Positions 12,973-13,602 of a stretch of 13,602 nt of DNA are shown here, one piece after another. The stretch covers positions 1 to 13,602 of the forward strand of contig JAAZHK010000072.1 of the NCBI GenBank assembly GCA_012510745.1, given 5' to 3'. The stretch's first letter is position 1, and each line of letters opens with the position of its first letter. Made by a program: the position numbers and the translations under genes. This DNA comes from Mycoplasmatota bacterium. GTDB taxonomy: Bacteria > Bacillota_I > Bacilli_A > RF39 > UBA660. The notes under the pieces were generated by a model. The model was given only the letters and a program-made list of their open reading frames with translations, was not told the DNA's origin and ran no database searches.

Positions 12973-13602
12973 TTATTGTTTTATTTTTATTTTAAGTATT
13001 TTGTCACCTATCGGTTTCCCATCTTTGTCAAAGGATACTGTTTTAGGATTACCTTCATAATCAACAGAAGCATTGGTATCAAAATCTTTAATAACTATGG
13101 TCCCAGTCTTACTTGCAAAATTAGCTGTGGTAGTAAATGGTGTATCCCAATATTGAAATGCTCTACTTATAGCTCCAGTGCGGTGAATACTTAGTCCACC
13201 AGGTTTAGTAGGATCGTTCCAAAAAATTGAAACTTCATAAGAAGTCTCTGGTGGTTCTTCATCAAATTCTAATTTAATAACAAAATTAGCGTCTTGGAAA
13301 GTTAATGATAATACATTATCAGGATATTTATCTGTGAAAGAAACCTCTATTTCCTTTTTTTTAGAATAATAAAGAGGTTCTACATAATCTTCTTCACTGT
13401 CATTTAAGATAAATTCAACAATTGTTTTCTCATTCAGAGGATTTCTAATATAAATATCCTCTTTTGTTACGATAAACATTTCTAATTTGTTTTTGTTTTT
13501 ATCAGTACCAGCTTTTATGTATGTCCCAATATCTTTATCAAAATTAAATCTTAAATCTAAGACATATTCCCCATTAGCGTCTGTTTCAAAAGGCCCAAAA
13601 GC
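12973..13602 (-). CDS. Beta-rich protein of unknown function, N-terminus beyond window edge
   Basis: At least 209 residues are visible, and the frame stays open through the right edge, so the ATG at 13479 is internal: the sequence before it (ending YIKAGTDKNKNKLE) is of the same kind. The protein is made of alternating charged and hydrophobic strands (EYVLDLRFNFDKD, TIVEFILND, EIEVSFTDKYP, TIVIKDFD, ILKIKIKQ), poor in cysteine and rich in Lys, Asp and Glu. This is the look of a secreted or surface beta-sandwich or Ig-like protein. No signal peptide, LPXTG or membrane tail is seen: the C-terminus simply ends in KIKIKQ. I cannot name a family. It converges on the peroxiredoxin operon. Confidence 0.8.
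   Translation of the reverse strand, partial: AFGPFETDANGEYVLDLRFNFDKDIGTYIKAGTDKNKNKLEMFIVTKEDIYIRNPLNEKTIVEFILNDSEEDYVEPLYYSKKKEIEVSFTDKYPDNVLSLTFQDANFVIKLEFDEEPPETSYEVSIFWNDPTKPGGLSIHRTGAISRAFQYWDTPFTTTANFASKTGTIVIKDFDTNASVDYEGNPKTVSFDKDGKPIGDKILKIKIKQ

Noticed and set aside
12961..13194. Open frame on the plus strand antisense to the edge gene
   Set aside because: It has no ribosome site, starts inside a T-rich stretch, and opposes a longer open frame with protein-like composition.

Overview
The window is strongly AT-rich, double-stranded bacterial chromosome from a low-GC Gram-positive (Bacillota). Three things point to an endospore-forming lineage with Bacillus-like gene order. There is a cluster in the order SpoIIB-like, RadC, MreC, MreD, SpoIVFA-like, SpoIVFB-like. 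There is a small spore-coat-like operon. Shine-Dalgarno sequences are strong and GGAGG-type throughout. I cannot name the species. No transposase, integrase, phage gene or CRISPR array is visible.

Layout from left to right: a DedA-family membrane protein (minus strand, cut by the left edge); an orphan MvaI/BcnI-type nuclease (plus strand, 714-1457) ending at a bidirectional terminator; eight tRNA genes on the minus strand (1547-2368: Pro, Arg, Phe, Asp, initiator Met, Ser, Leu, Ala in map order), all with encoded CCA and with two promoters; then the minus-strand morphogenesis and sporulation operon (2423-6065). This operon is a condensed version of the B. subtilis spoIIB-maf-radC-mreBCD-minCD-spoIVFAB neighbourhood, without maf, mreB and minCD between its members.

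Next comes a minus-strand housekeeping operon (6153-8482) of PRPP synthetase, an RluA-type pseudouridine synthase and a deoxyinosine/uracil-type DNA glycosylase. It is preceded by an ArsP_2-type metal exporter (8528-9382) whose promoter carries a perfect palindrome over the start region, and by a two-gene coat-like operon (9448-9884). The first coat-like gene is only 59 codons long and easy to miss.

The right part holds an unrecognised four-helix membrane protein (10014-10445, plus), which converges through a shared terminator on an unassigned ATP-grasp-like protein (10482-11678, minus). Divergent from the latter is a PerR-type regulator followed 3 bases later by a Prx6-type peroxiredoxin (11817-12890, plus), a compact peroxide-response operon closed by a long terminator hairpin. 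A beta-rich, probably exported protein of unknown function runs off the right edge (12973-13602, minus).

Most of this is ordinary chromosome. The parts worth a second look are the orphan nuclease, the SpoIVFB-like gene with no standard start codon for its conserved N-terminus, the palindromic promoter elements of the tRNA cluster and the exporter, and the ATP-grasp protein.
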